Shown piece by piece: positions 52,375 to 59,892 of a stretch of DNA of 64,000 bases (positions are counted from its first letter, which is position 1; each line of letters starts with the position of its first letter). A program made the translations under genes and the position numbers. The notes beneath the pieces are model-generated. The model worked only from the letters and a program-made list of their open reading frames with translations, was not told where the DNA came from and did not search any database. Source of the DNA: Streptomonospora sp. PA3 (GTDB lineage Bacteria; Actinomycetota; Actinomycetes; Streptosporangiales; Streptosporangiaceae); the NCBI RefSeq assembly GCF_009728995.1, contig NZ_VTZW01000002.1:1-64000 (forward strand), written 5' to 3'.

Positions 52375-52599
52375 ATGAGTGAGGACATGGTGCGGGTGAC
52401 GCTGGTGGGTGGCCCGTTGGATGGTCAGACGCAGGAGCACGCGCGGGCAGATCTGGGCGATGATCTGTCCGCCTGGGGCACGATGATGGTCGTCAACGGC
52501 GAGCGGGCGCTCCCGCGCGATCCGGGCGCCCGCGCGCACTACGCACCCGAGGAGGGCGGCGACCCGCACGTGTGGGTGTGGCACGGCTGGGTGCCCTAG
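52375..52599 (+). CDS. Small hypothetical protein (74 residues)
   Basis: The product, starting SEDMVRVTLVGGPLDGQTQE, belongs to the type of short phage proteins with a GGPLDG motif. It ends DPHVWVWHGWVP. ATG 52375 is taken as start; the longer frame would run through the CRISPR repeats. A hairpin follows the stop. Confidence 0.65.
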   Translation: MSEDMVRVTLVGGPLDGQTQEHARADLGDDLSAWGTMMVVNGERALPRDPGARAHYAPEEGGDPHVWVWHGWVP

Positions 52600-52605
52600 A
52601 CACGA

Positions 52606-52639
52606 CGCCGCCCCCGCCGGGGAGGTGGCGGGGGCGGCG
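52606..52639. terminator. Bidirectional hairpin terminator
   Basis: Perfect 13-bp arms (CGCCGCCCCCGCC) with an 8-nt loop lie between convergent genes. Confidence 0.75.
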
Positions 52640-52653
52640 GGGTGCGTCCGGGT

Positions 52654-52869
52654 CTACCTGGCGCGGATCTCCTCGGCGATCTCGCCCATGTCGCGGGCGA
52701 CCTGCCGCAGATCCTCGGCCAGCTCGGCGGTAGTGCGCTGGAGCGCGTCAAGTGTGGGCATGCGGCCGGTGGCGGCGGCCTGGTTGAGCCACTGGGCGGT
52801 GCCGACAGCCTGCGCGAGTCGGTTCCGGCGGCGCCGCAGCTGATCGGCGAGGGCGGGGAGGCTGCTCAC
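52654..52869 (-). CDS. Small helical partner protein of the glycosyltransferase
   Basis: The 71-residue product is all-helical (SLPALADQLRRRRNRLAQAV; LDALQRTTAELAEDLRQVAR) and likely coiled coil. Its GTG start overlaps the stop of the glycosyltransferase gene by four bases, so the two are translated together. No family is recognised. Confidence 0.65.
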   Translation of the reverse strand: MSSLPALADQLRRRRNRLAQAVGTAQWLNQAAATGRMPTLDALQRTTAELAEDLRQVARDMGEIAEEIRAR

Positions 52870-53585
52870 AACACCACCCGATCCGTCCCGGTCTCCTTTT
52901 TCCAGGACACGGCGTTGCCGTGCGCGATGAACGTGTTCTCGTTGGCCTCGTCGGCGCGGGCGATCAGCCGGCGGGTTCCCTGCTCGCGTCCCTCGTCGAT
53001 CTGCGTGAAATCCGGGAACGAGCGGAGCAGCGGGGTGACGTAGCGGGTGCCGAACACGCCGAAGATCGAGTGCCCTTCCTGGTTCTTCGGGCTGTTCTTC
53101 ATCGTGCGGTATCGGAACGCCGCGCCCTCCACGAGCGCCCGCATCGCCGGATGGCCCTTCGTGGCGCCGAGCGTGCCGTTGGCGACGTTGCCGCGCGACC
53201 CGGTCATGCCCACCAGCGTCCGCCCCTCCAGCAGGGGACGCAGCGGCCGCATGCACCAGGAGTCCGCGTCGGAGTAGAGGCCGCCGTAGCGGTACAGCAG
53301 CTCCAGCCTGAGCAAGTCGGCGCGGACCGCGGGGTGCAGGTGCATCAGCGCGTCGTACACGTCCTGGTTGTGCAGGCGGATGCTCGGGAGGTTGTTGTCC
53401 GTCCACAGCCACACGTCCCAGTTCGGGTTGTGGTCCGCCCACGTGCGGAGGTTGTCGGTGTAGGGGTACGGCTTGTCGCCGACCCATACGACGTGCACGA
53501 TCCGCGGGATGTGCATCGTGTGGGCGCGGACGGTGCGCGCCACCAGACCCCGCGGGCGCTGGGTGGGCAGTACATCACTAATCAT
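52866..53585 (-). CDS. Glycosyltransferase with DXD motif (Gly_transf_sug / GT32-like)
   Basis: The 239-residue protein has IPRIVHVVWVGDKPYPYTDN, NPNWDVWLWTDNN and the hallmark RADLLRLELLYRYGGLYSDAD, with the sugar-nucleotide binding DAD at residues 106-108. This matches the DXD sugar-binding family (PF04488). It has no transmembrane segment. It may glycosylate host surface polymers or phage proteins. It lies reversed relative to the late operon, so it may be expressed in the lysogen. ATG 53585 or Met24 (MHIPRIV) could be the start. Confidence 0.85.
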   Translation of the reverse strand: MISDVLPTQRPRGLVARTVRAHTMHIPRIVHVVWVGDKPYPYTDNLRTWADHNPNWDVWLWTDNNLPSIRLHNQDVYDALMHLHPAVRADLLRLELLYRYGGLYSDADSWCMRPLRPLLEGRTLVGMTGSRGNVANGTLGATKGHPAMRALVEGAAFRYRTMKNSPKNQEGHSIFGVFGTRYVTPLLRSFPDFTQIDEGREQGTRRLIARADEANENTFIAHGNAVSWKKETGTDRVVL

Positions 53586-53662
53586 GCTGATAAATCTCCT
53601 CGAAAGGGGGGCGGAGGGGCGGGTACCGCCTCATGGGTGGGTGGTGAGCGGGGTAGCGGGGG

Positions 53663-53698
53663 CCGCCCCGCCGCCGGAGTGCCACGGCGGCGGGGCGG
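53663..53698. terminator. Hairpin between glycosyltransferase and small genes
   Basis: Perfect 13-bp arms (CCGCCCCGCCGCC) with a 10-nt loop lie in the gap 53586-53767 on the minus-strand path. Confidence 0.65.
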
Positions 53699-53767
53699 GT
53701 GCGGGGCGACCGGCGGACCGCCCCGCGGGGTGGCCGCGCCGGCGGACGGTAGGCCCGGCGCGGCCGT

Positions 53768-53962
53768 CTAGCGGACCGTCACGTGCGACCACCACCCATC
53801 GGTGACCCCTGCGCCGAGCAGCTGCTCGTACAGCTGCTCGGCGAGGTGGTCGTAGGTGCGGGTGTCGCGGTCGAGCTCGTGCGCGGCCCGGTACCGTGCC
53901 TCCTCCTCAGGGGTCATGGTCACGGTCACGTCGTAGTGCATCCTCGGCATCTGATCCCCCAT
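53768..53962 (-). CDS. Hypothetical small protein (64 residues)
   Basis: The product contains HYDVTVTMTPEEEARYRAAH and ends GWWSHVTVR, an alternation of strand and charged helix. It overlaps the next gene upstream by 56 bases unless an internal Met (53950 or 53941) is used. No family is recognised. Confidence 0.55.
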   Translation of the reverse strand: MGDQMPRMHYDVTVTMTPEEEARYRAAHELDRDTRTYDHLAEQLYEQLLGAGVTDGWWSHVTVR

Positions 53963-54254
53963 CAGCAGCGGTCTGGTGGTGCTGGTGGTGATGGTGGGGA
54001 GTCTGCTGCCGCCGCCAGGCGGTGACCTGGTCGGCCAGCCATCCGGCGACCCAGGCGGGGCGGGCGTAGCCCTCCCAGGATGGGAGGTCGGTCGCCGGGT
54101 AGTGCGGCCGGATCGTCCAATGGTGGTCGCCGCCCGGCACCAGGCGGCATTCGATGCTGTACACGTGCCCGTAGCGCTCGGCGATCGCGCCGATCGGATC
54201 CCAGCTGTGATCGCCGATGCGGGCGGGGTGCACGCGCGGCGGGTAGTCGCTCAC
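53907..54254 (-). CDS. Hypothetical protein (115 residues)
   Basis: The product begins SDYPPRVHPARIGDHSWDPI and contains VYSIECRLVPGGDHHWTIRP and PSWEGYARPAWVAGWLADQV, with a His-rich C-terminus. GTG 54254 overlaps the preceding stop by GTGA. No domain is recognised. Confidence 0.6.
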   Translation of the reverse strand: MSDYPPRVHPARIGDHSWDPIGAIAERYGHVYSIECRLVPGGDHHWTIRPHYPATDLPSWEGYARPAWVAGWLADQVTAWRRQQTPHHHHQHHQTAADGGSDAEDALRRDRDHDP

Positions 54255-54490
54255 TGGGCGACCTCCTCGGCGGCGGCGGCGAGGAGGCGGGCGAACCGGT
54301 CGAACCCGACCGCGGCCACCATCACACCCTCGCGCTCGTGTACCGCCTGATACAGCACGTCGCCGTGCTCGTCCGCCGAGTACCGCATGGCCCACTGCCG
54401 GTGCTCCAGCGACAACGCAGCGAACGCGGCGTAGACGCCATCGGGCAGCCGGGGCGGGGTGTACTCCCGCGGCGGCGGCATCACGCCCAT
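54251..54490 (-). CDS. Hypothetical protein (79 residues)
   Basis: The product contains PDGVYAAFAALSLEHRQWAM and a helical C-terminus (GFDRFARLLAAAAEEVAQ). It overlaps neighbours by four bases on both sides in the reverse-strand cluster. Confidence 0.6.
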   Translation of the reverse strand: MGVMPPPREYTPPRLPDGVYAAFAALSLEHRQWAMRYSADEHGDVLYQAVHEREGVMVAAVGFDRFARLLAAAAEEVAQ

Positions 54491-54879
54491 CACCGCGCGC
54501 CCGCCAGCTCGCGGACGCGACCCGCGGCCGGGGCCGGGTGCACGATGTCGGGCCGGGCGGCGGCGAGCTGCCGGATGGGCCCGGCGAGCGCCTGGCGGAG
54601 GTCGTCGAGCCCGTCGCCACTCGGCACCGGCGAGCCGGGGCGGGGCCGCACCCGCTCCCAGGCCACGTACCAGGGGCCGACGACACGGCGCGGGGCGGCG
54701 GGCACGGGCGGCAGCAGCTCGGCGGGCGGGGCGAGGAGGTCGCCGCCGCGGCGCGGGGCCGGGGCGGGCGCGGGCTCGGCCGGCGGGGTGGTGGCGCGCC
54801 GCGGGGCGTGGTGGTGGCCGCGCGGCGGCGGCAGGACACGATCCCGCCATCCTCGGACGATCCTGGACAGTCTGCGCAT
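54490..54879 (-). CDS. Hypothetical basic protein (129 residues)
   Basis: The first gene of the right-hand reverse cluster encodes a basic N-terminus (RRLSRIVRGWRDRVLPPP), a Pro/Ala-rich linker and a C-terminal domain (RVVGPWYVAWERVRPRPG; LDDLRQALAGPIRQLAAARP). AAGGGGG lies 7 nt before ATG 54879. No domain is recognised. Confidence 0.55.
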   Translation of the reverse strand: MRRLSRIVRGWRDRVLPPPRGHHHAPRRATTPPAEPAPAPAPRRGGDLLAPPAELLPPVPAAPRRVVGPWYVAWERVRPRPGSPVPSGDGLDDLRQALAGPIRQLAAARPDIVHPAPAAGRVRELAGAR

Positions 54880-55107
54880 GGGTGCCCCCTTGCGGGGTCG
54901 GGCCGGGCTGGGAGGGCCCGGCAGTTGCATTGGGTACTGCCATGTTTGCGCTTGGCCGCTAAATTTGCAATGCCAACGTTCGTATCCGGTGCCGAAAATC
55001 GACCGTGAAGGACAAGATCAACATTGGCCGATGGTGAAATGTCCCAGAGTGCGAAGGTCGCCGTAGGATCGGGAGCACAACCCCGGCGACCGAAACGGAG
55101 CGGCGAC

Positions 55108-55941
55108 ATGGCAGGCAGCCCGACCGTCCGCCGACGGCGGCTCAGCTACGAGCTGCGTGCGCTCCGCGAAGCGGCGGGCAAGACCGCAACGGAGGTCACC
55201 GACGCGCTCGGATGGTCCCGCGGGAAGCTCACCCACATCGAGCAGAACCAGTGGAAACGGCCCAGCGTGCGCGACATCGAGGACCTGCTCGACGCCTATG
55301 GGGTCGACGACGACGAGCGGCGCCAGGCGCTCATCACGCTCGCGAAGCAGGCGAGACAGCGCGGATGGTGGGTCAGCTACAGCGACGTGTGGGGCGGCGG
55401 CACGTTCATCGGCTTGGAGGCTGAGGCCCGGTCGATGCGGACGTTCGAGCCGCTGGCCATCCCCGGCCTACTCCAGACCGAGGCATACGCCCGCGCCATC
55501 ATCCGCGCCGGCGGCATCACCGACGAGGACGACCTGTCCCGCCGAGTCCAAGCGCGTATGCTGCGCAAGCAGGTCCTCGAAAGCCAGGATGCGCCGCTGT
55601 ACTGGGCCATCATCGACGAGGCCGCGTTGCTGAAGGTCACGCCAGAGCTGGCCGGTCAGCTGCAGTACCTGCTCGACGTGCAGCGCCCCACCCTGGGCGT
55701 GCAGGTACTACCGTCGTCGATCGGCCCGCACGCCGCGATGACGAGCGGGTTTGTGATGATGGACTTTCCGGAGCCCGACCCCAGCGCGGTCTACGTCGAC
55801 ACCGGATCAGACCAGCTCTTCCTGGAGAAGCCTGACCACCTGGAGCGGTACGAGATCCTATGGCGGCACATCCAGGCGTCGGCCCTGTCGGTCGACGAAT
55901 CGCGGCGGCTCATCGCCGACCGCCTCGCATCCGTGAAGTAG
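55108..55941 (+). CDS. XRE regulator with DUF5753 (WhiJ/Scr1-like)
   Basis: The 277-residue protein has an N-terminal helix-turn-helix (LRALREAAGKTATEVTDALGWSRGKLTHIEQN) and a C-terminal DUF5753 domain (EPLAIPGLLQTEAYARAIIR; VLPSSIGPHAAMTSGFVMMD; LFLEKPDHLERYEILWRHIQ). This is the common Streptomyces WhiJ/Scr1 architecture, typically paired with a DUF397 protein. ATG 55108 is used; the site CGGAG lies about 8 nt upstream. It probably regulates its own pair, and perhaps development or phage genes. Confidence 0.9.
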   Translation: MAGSPTVRRRRLSYELRALREAAGKTATEVTDALGWSRGKLTHIEQNQWKRPSVRDIEDLLDAYGVDDDERRQALITLAKQARQRGWWVSYSDVWGGGTFIGLEAEARSMRTFEPLAIPGLLQTEAYARAIIRAGGITDEDDLSRRVQARMLRKQVLESQDAPLYWAIIDEAALLKVTPELAGQLQYLLDVQRPTLGVQVLPSSIGPHAAMTSGFVMMDFPEPDPSAVYVDTGSDQLFLEKPDHLERYEILWRHIQASALSVDESRRLIADRLASVK

Positions 55942-55952
55942 ATGAGGCAGAC

Positions 55953-56147
55953 ATGACCCCAGAGAGCATTTCCCACCTGCAATTCCGCAAGTCCAGCTAC
56001 TCCAGCAGCCACGGGCAGAACTGCGTGGAGGTCGCCGACACCGCCGGCGCCTCGCTCGTCCGTGACTCCCAGCACCCCGACCACGGGCACCTCGCGTTCC
56101 CTTCCGCCGAGTGGCGGGCGTTCCTCGAAGGGCTCGACGAGCTGTAG
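55953..56147 (+). CDS. DUF397 small protein, WhiJ partner
   Basis: The 64-residue product has the DUF397 core: LQFRKSSYSSSHGQNCVEVAD, VRDSQHPDHGHLAFPSAEW and AFLEGLDEL. These proteins act with XRE-DUF5753 regulators in developmental control. The gene is 11 nt after its partner and is followed by a terminator and attR. Confidence 0.92.
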   Translation: MTPESISHLQFRKSSYSSSHGQNCVEVADTAGASLVRDSQHPDHGHLAFPSAEWRAFLEGLDEL

Positions 56148-56161
56148 ACCCCAGGACGCGC

Positions 56162-56193
56162 GAAGGCCCCCGCCGGATCCGGCGGGGGCCTTC
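56162..56193 (+). terminator. Perfect palindromic terminator at the prophage right end
   Basis: The arms GAAGGCCCCCGCCG and complement flank GATC. It would stop transcription from the DUF397 gene before the attR site and the tadA remnant. Confidence 0.85.
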
Positions 56194-56283
56194 CGCATGC
56201 ATTACCCAATGCATTTCCCACCGCCGAGTGTAGCGGGCCGGGACCGCGACCACCACGGCCCGACAGCCCATACCCACCGGCAA

Positions 56284-56312
56284 AGTGTTGGTGTTCCGCA
56301 AGGATTCACGAT
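56284..56312. other. attR: attR junction, phage P arm and AT core
   Basis: Phage sequence with AGTGT, GGTGTT and GATTCA blocks ends at CG (56310). The AT core (56311-56312) is followed by host tadA (CCTGCTCAAC). The three blocks recur inverted at attL, giving 18 matches out of 27 around the core. Confidence 0.8.
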
Positions 56313-56697
56313 CCTGCTCAACGCGTTGAACACCGGCCACGACGGAGGCGCGGGCACCCTGCACGCCAACGCCGCGGTGGACGTCCCCGCCCGGATCGAG
56401 GCGCTCGCCTGCGCGGCGGGGCTCAGCAGGGAGGCGGTGCACAGCCAGCTCGCGGCGACGCGGTCGCTGATCATCCACCTGGCACGAGGTCCGCAAGGCA
56501 CCAGACGCGTCGCCGAGGTGTGCGTGCTCCGCCGCGACACCACCGGAACCGTACACGCGCTGCCTGCCGTGGCCTTCTCCGCCGACGGACGAATCACCGA
56601 GCACCCAGCCCTGCCCGACCTGCGGGCGCGCATCGGCGACGCATGGCGGAGTCCTCCGCCGCATGCGCCCTCCTCCCTCCTCGGGCCCGATGTCTAA
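56311..56697 (+). pseudogene. tadA: tadA/cpaF 3' part (codons 294-421)
   Basis: The fragment encodes ILLNALNTGHDGGAGTLHAN, with the His box, and the C-terminal ALACAAGLSREAVHSQLAAT and LIIHLARG segments of TadA. It joins in phase with codon 293 at 15865: 879 bases (293 codons) plus 387 bases (128 codons and stop). Alone it has no start and lacks both Walker motifs. Confidence 0.95.
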
Positions 56698-56746
56698 CGG
56701 CTTTCCACCCACGGGCGAACGGCGCCCTGCACCGGATTGGAGACCC

Positions 56747-57583
56747 ATGTCCGCTCACGCTCCGGTCGCCGCGAGTTCGGCGTTTCCGCCGCTCCCGGAT
56801 GCCGCGCTCGCCTGGGCGCACGGGCTCGCCGGACAGGCCGGCTGCCTGCTGGCCCTGGGCTGCCTGGGCGTGATCGCCGCCGGCTTTGTGCCCGGGCCTG
56901 CGACCGTCCGGCTGCGCGGGCTGATGCCCGCCGGAGGCGAGCGCCGCGGCGGGTGGGTCGCCCAAAGAGCAGAGCGCCTCGCGAGGGGGCTGCGGGCTCG
57001 GCTGGAGCTGGCCGCGGGACGGGTGCAGGGGCGGCGGCGCCGGGCCGGGGCGACGCTGTGCGGGGTTCTCGCCGCCGAACTGCGCGCGGGACGCGATCCC
57101 GGCGCGGCCATGGTCGCGGCCGTCGCCGAACTGGATACCGAGTCCCGCCGGGAACTCGCCGCCCTGAGCGCCGCCGGTCGCTCCGGGCAGGACGTCGTGC
57201 CGACCCTGCGCACGCTCGCCGCGGCGCCGGGCGCGGGTGGGCTCGGCCAGTTGGCCGCCTGCTGGCGGGTGGCCGCGAGCACCGGAGCCGGACTGGCCGA
57301 TGCCGCCGACCGGTTGGCCGCGGCGCTGAGCGCCGAAGAGGCGCTGCGGCGCGAACTCGGCGCCCAACTCGCCGGTCCGCGCGCCACCGCCGTTCTGCTC
57401 AGCGTGCTTCCGGTGCTCGGGCTCGGCATGGCCACCGCGCTGGGCGGGTCGCCGCTGGCGTTTCTGTTCACGACCCCGGCCGGATTGCTGTGCCTGGCGG
57501 CCGGCCTCGTCCTCGACGCCGTGGGCCTGTTCTGGACACACCGCATGGTCCGCCGCGTGCTGTCTGAATCAGGGATGGAGTGA
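56747..57583 (+). CDS. tadB: Flp pilus assembly protein TadB
   Basis: The 278-residue membrane protein is a type II secretion F-domain protein. It has an N-terminal helix, a cytosolic helical segment (LCGVLAAELRAGRDPGAAMV; LAACWRVAASTGAGLADAAD) and two C-terminal transmembrane helices. It is one of two platform proteins for pilus extension. ATG 56747 has GGAGA about 6 nt upstream. It follows tadA by 49 bp. Confidence 0.88.
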   Translation: MSAHAPVAASSAFPPLPDAALAWAHGLAGQAGCLLALGCLGVIAAGFVPGPATVRLRGLMPAGGERRGGWVAQRAERLARGLRARLELAAGRVQGRRRRAGATLCGVLAAELRAGRDPGAAMVAAVAELDTESRRELAALSAAGRSGQDVVPTLRTLAAAPGAGGLGQLAACWRVAASTGAGLADAADRLAAALSAEEALRRELGAQLAGPRATAVLLSVLPVLGLGMATALGGSPLAFLFTTPAGLLCLAAGLVLDAVGLFWTHRMVRRVLSESGME

Positions 57584-57589
57584 TCGGCT

Positions 57590-58345
57590 GTGGGGATCCT
57601 CGAAACAGGCGTGGTCGCACTGGGCACGGCCGCGGTGCTGCTGTTGCGCGGCGAGCCCGCACGCGACCGCGCGCTGCGGCGCCTGGGCCGGCTGGCCCCC
57701 GCCGGTCCCCCGCCGCGTCCGCGCGCCCGAACCCGATTGTCGCGGGTGCTGCTCCTGTGGGGTGTGCCGTGTGCCCCGGTCGCGACCCTGCTGGCCGTGG
57801 CGGGTCCGCCGGCGGCCGTGCTGGTCGGCCTGCCGATCGCGGCGGCGCTGCGGTGGCGGCTCGCGCGCGCAGACCCGCCCGCCGGCTCCCGAACGGATCG
57901 GGCACGGGTGCTGGCGGGTCTGCCCGTCGCCGTCGACCTCCTGGCGGCGGGCCTGCGGGCGGGCGGCGCACTCGAAGACGTCCTCGCCGCCGTCGCCGAT
58001 GGCGTCGGCGGCCCGCTGGGGAAGGCACTGGGCGGAGTCGCCGAGCAGTTGCGGCTCGGTGCCGATCCCCGCGCCGTGTGGCGGTCGGCGGACGGCACCG
58101 AGGAGTTCGAGGCGATCGGACGCGCGCTGGCACGCGCGAGCGAGAGCGGGGCACCGGTCGCGGCCCTGTTGGAGCGCCACGCCACCGAACTCCGCGACAC
58201 CGCCCGCGCCCGCGCGCTGACCCGGACTCAGCGCCTCGGCGTCCTCAGCGCAGCACCACTGGGGCTGTGCTTCCTCCCCGCGTTCGTGCTCATCGGCGTG
58301 GTCCCCCTCGCCGCCGGACTCGTCTCCGACCTCACCCTTCCGTGA
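57590..58345 (+). CDS. tadC: Flp pilus assembly protein TadC
   Basis: The 251-residue product is a second type II secretion F-domain membrane protein (VAVDLLAAGLRAGGALEDVL; IGRALARASESGAPVAALLE) with transmembrane segments near both ends. It starts with GTG six bases after tadB and works with TadB as the platform. Confidence 0.88.
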   Translation: MGILETGVVALGTAAVLLLRGEPARDRALRRLGRLAPAGPPPRPRARTRLSRVLLLWGVPCAPVATLLAVAGPPAAVLVGLPIAAALRWRLARADPPAGSRTDRARVLAGLPVAVDLLAAGLRAGGALEDVLAAVADGVGGPLGKALGGVAEQLRLGADPRAVWRSADGTEEFEAIGRALARASESGAPVAALLERHATELRDTARARALTRTQRLGVLSAAPLGLCFLPAFVLIGVVPLAAGLVSDLTLP

Positions 58346-58400
58346 CGGGGGAGGGTTCCGCTCCGCCCACGTGCCGACGTCCGGGTCGGCCGGACCAGAA

Positions 58401-58565
58401 CCGCGTGCGCTCGGCGGCAAGCAGGCACGTGGCGCGCAGCGTCTCCGCTGGGGTGGTGGCGGGCTGACGGACGGGCCGCGCTACGCGAGGCGCACCCATT
58501 GCCGCACCCCCGATAGTGGCCGCCCCAGGAGTACCCGGTGGGTTCCTGGAAAGCGCCCCCCGCCG
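58401..58565. repeat. Imperfect direct repeat A
   Basis: The repeat begins CGTGCGCTCGGCGGCAAG, includes CAGCGTCTCCGCTGGGGTGG and ends with ACCCGGTGGGTTCCTGGAAA then CGCCGCCG-like sequence. It matches repeat B (58784-58953) at most positions over 165-170 bp. Confidence 0.75.
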
Positions 58566-58783
58566 TTCTTGAACACGTCCTAACGGTAGCGCTGCGCGCC
58601 GCATGCTTGTCTGCCCGTCGCCCGCGACCGCCCCTGCGTCCTGTTTAAGGAGTCGGTCACCACAGCGGCTGCGGCAATGGGGCTGGATTGCGCGCAGCGC
58701 TGCGTGCCAGCTTGCCGCCGAGCGCACGGCGCACCTTTGCGTTGGAACCCGGCCATCGGTGGTGCGGCTCTATCTGGCAGGTA

Positions 58784-58953
58784 CCGCGTGCGCTCGACGG
58801 CAAGGAAACACGTGACGCGCAGCGTCTCCGCTGGGGTGGTGGCGGGCTGTCGGGCGGGCGGATCGCGCTACGCGAAGCGCGCCCAGTGCCGCAACCCCGA
58901 TGGCGACCGCCCCAGGGGGTACCCGGTGGGTTCCTGAAAAGCGGCGCCCGCCG
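58784..58953. repeat. Imperfect direct repeat B
   Basis: This is the second copy, with CGTGCGCTCGACGGCAAG, CAGCGTCTCCGCTGGGGTGG and ACCCGGTGGGTTCCTGAAAA. An inverted short version (GCTTGCCGCCGAGCGCACG) lies between the two copies near 58710-58728. Confidence 0.75.
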
Positions 58954-59201
58954 GTCTCAAATGCGACCTCAGCCCGGATCAACAGGCCGGAGCGCTGTGG
59001 ACGGAGTGGCGAGGAGAGTACGGAGTTGAGTTCGGCGCCTCCGGCCGCCGGTGTCGGCGGGAGGCGGCGACCCACCCCCGTGCGCGGCCATCCGCCCGCA
59101 GATCCGGCGGCCTCGCCGCCGAGGTCGCGTTGGCGGTGCGGGCCTGTGTCTCTCAGTGGCGGTCGGCGGTCCAGTGAGCCTGCCGTGCGGGCGCTTCCGG
59201 G

Positions 59202-59657
59202 TCACTCCGGCTCGGCGGGGTGCTCGGCCGGCGGGGTGGCCGGGGTCCAGGGCGATCGGTGCGGTCCGGCTCGGGCGTGGGCGGTCACCGTGTCGGGCCA
59301 GAGGCGGACGTGGACCCGGGTGCTCACATACAGCGAGAGGTCGGCACCGTGCCGGCACCGGATCAGTGACGCCCCGTTGGCTTCGGCGGTCGCGCGGGCA
59401 GCGGCGCATGCGGCGCGAGGTCCCTCGGCCAACCGCTGGGCTCCCGACAGTGCGGCCAGGTCGGCCGCCGTCGCCGCGCGGTGGCGGTCGACGCGTACGC
59501 CGGCCACCAGCACCACCGCGGATCCGACGAAAAGGACGACCGAGCACAGCATCAGCACCCAGACGGTCGCGGAACCCGAATCGGGGCCCAAGCGGCTGCG
59601 GACCCGGCCCCCGCGACCCGCTGCGCGGGCCGCTTTGGAACCGGCGGACGCCGGCAT
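59202..59657 (-). CDS. TadG/TadE-like pilus protein (Rv3654c family)
   Basis: The 151-residue product has a GSATVWVLMLCSVVLFVGSA membrane helix and the RHRAATAADLAALSGAQRLA segment of TadG-like proteins (Rv3654c family). It is probably a minor component at the cell surface. Met at 59657 is the likely start; the frame stays open upstream through low-complexity sequence. It is the last gene of the minus-strand pilin block. Confidence 0.8.
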   Translation of the reverse strand: MPASAGSKAARAAGRGGRVRSRLGPDSGSATVWVLMLCSVVLFVGSAVVLVAGVRVDRHRAATAADLAALSGAQRLAEGPRAACAAARATAEANGASLIRCRHGADLSLYVSTRVHVRLWPDTVTAHARAGPHRSPWTPATPPAEHPAEPE

Positions 59658-59892
59658 CGCATGCGCCGCCTTCGCCGGGTCGCAAGCGCCGGGACGGGAA
59701 ACAGCGGCGGGCGGGCGGTGCGAGCGAGCGGATCGGCGGCGCGCCGCCGATCCGTGCCCCCGCGGGGAAGCCGCGAGCCGCGGCGGCCGGGCCCGCTCGC
59801 ATGGTCCGCGCGGCCGACCGGCGGACGGCGTCGGCGGCCTGTCGCTCGGCGCCGTCCGGCCGCACCGCGCAGTGCAAGCGCCGCCGCCCGAT

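Larger units (their letters stand above)
15866..56312. mobile_element. Prophage, siphovirus type, about 40.4 kb, integrated in tadA
   Basis: The element runs from the serine integrase at the left boundary to the XRE/DUF397 pair at the right boundary. It has complete modules for integration, repression, replication, packaging, capsid, connector, tail chaperones, tape measure, lysis and tail spike. No inactivated structural gene was found, so it appears inducible. It is inserted between codons 293 and 294 of tadA, and the tail genes with a tape measure and frameshifted chaperones indicate a long non-contractile tail. The short tape measure (503 residues) predicts a short tail. Confidence 0.93.
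58346..59201. other. Gene-free stretch between convergent tad operons with 170-bp repeats
   Basis: No convincing gene is present in these 856 bases. The stretch holds two imperfect direct repeats (58401-58565 and 58784-58953) and an inverted partial copy (58685-58730). Translations of the repeats in different frames are low-complexity. A terminator for tadC and tadG should be here but no canonical hairpin was singled out. Confidence 0.6.

Noticed and set aside
15866-56312. A tRNA gene as integration site
   Set aside because: No tRNA is seen at either end; the split gene is tadA and the integrase is a serine type that commonly uses protein genes.
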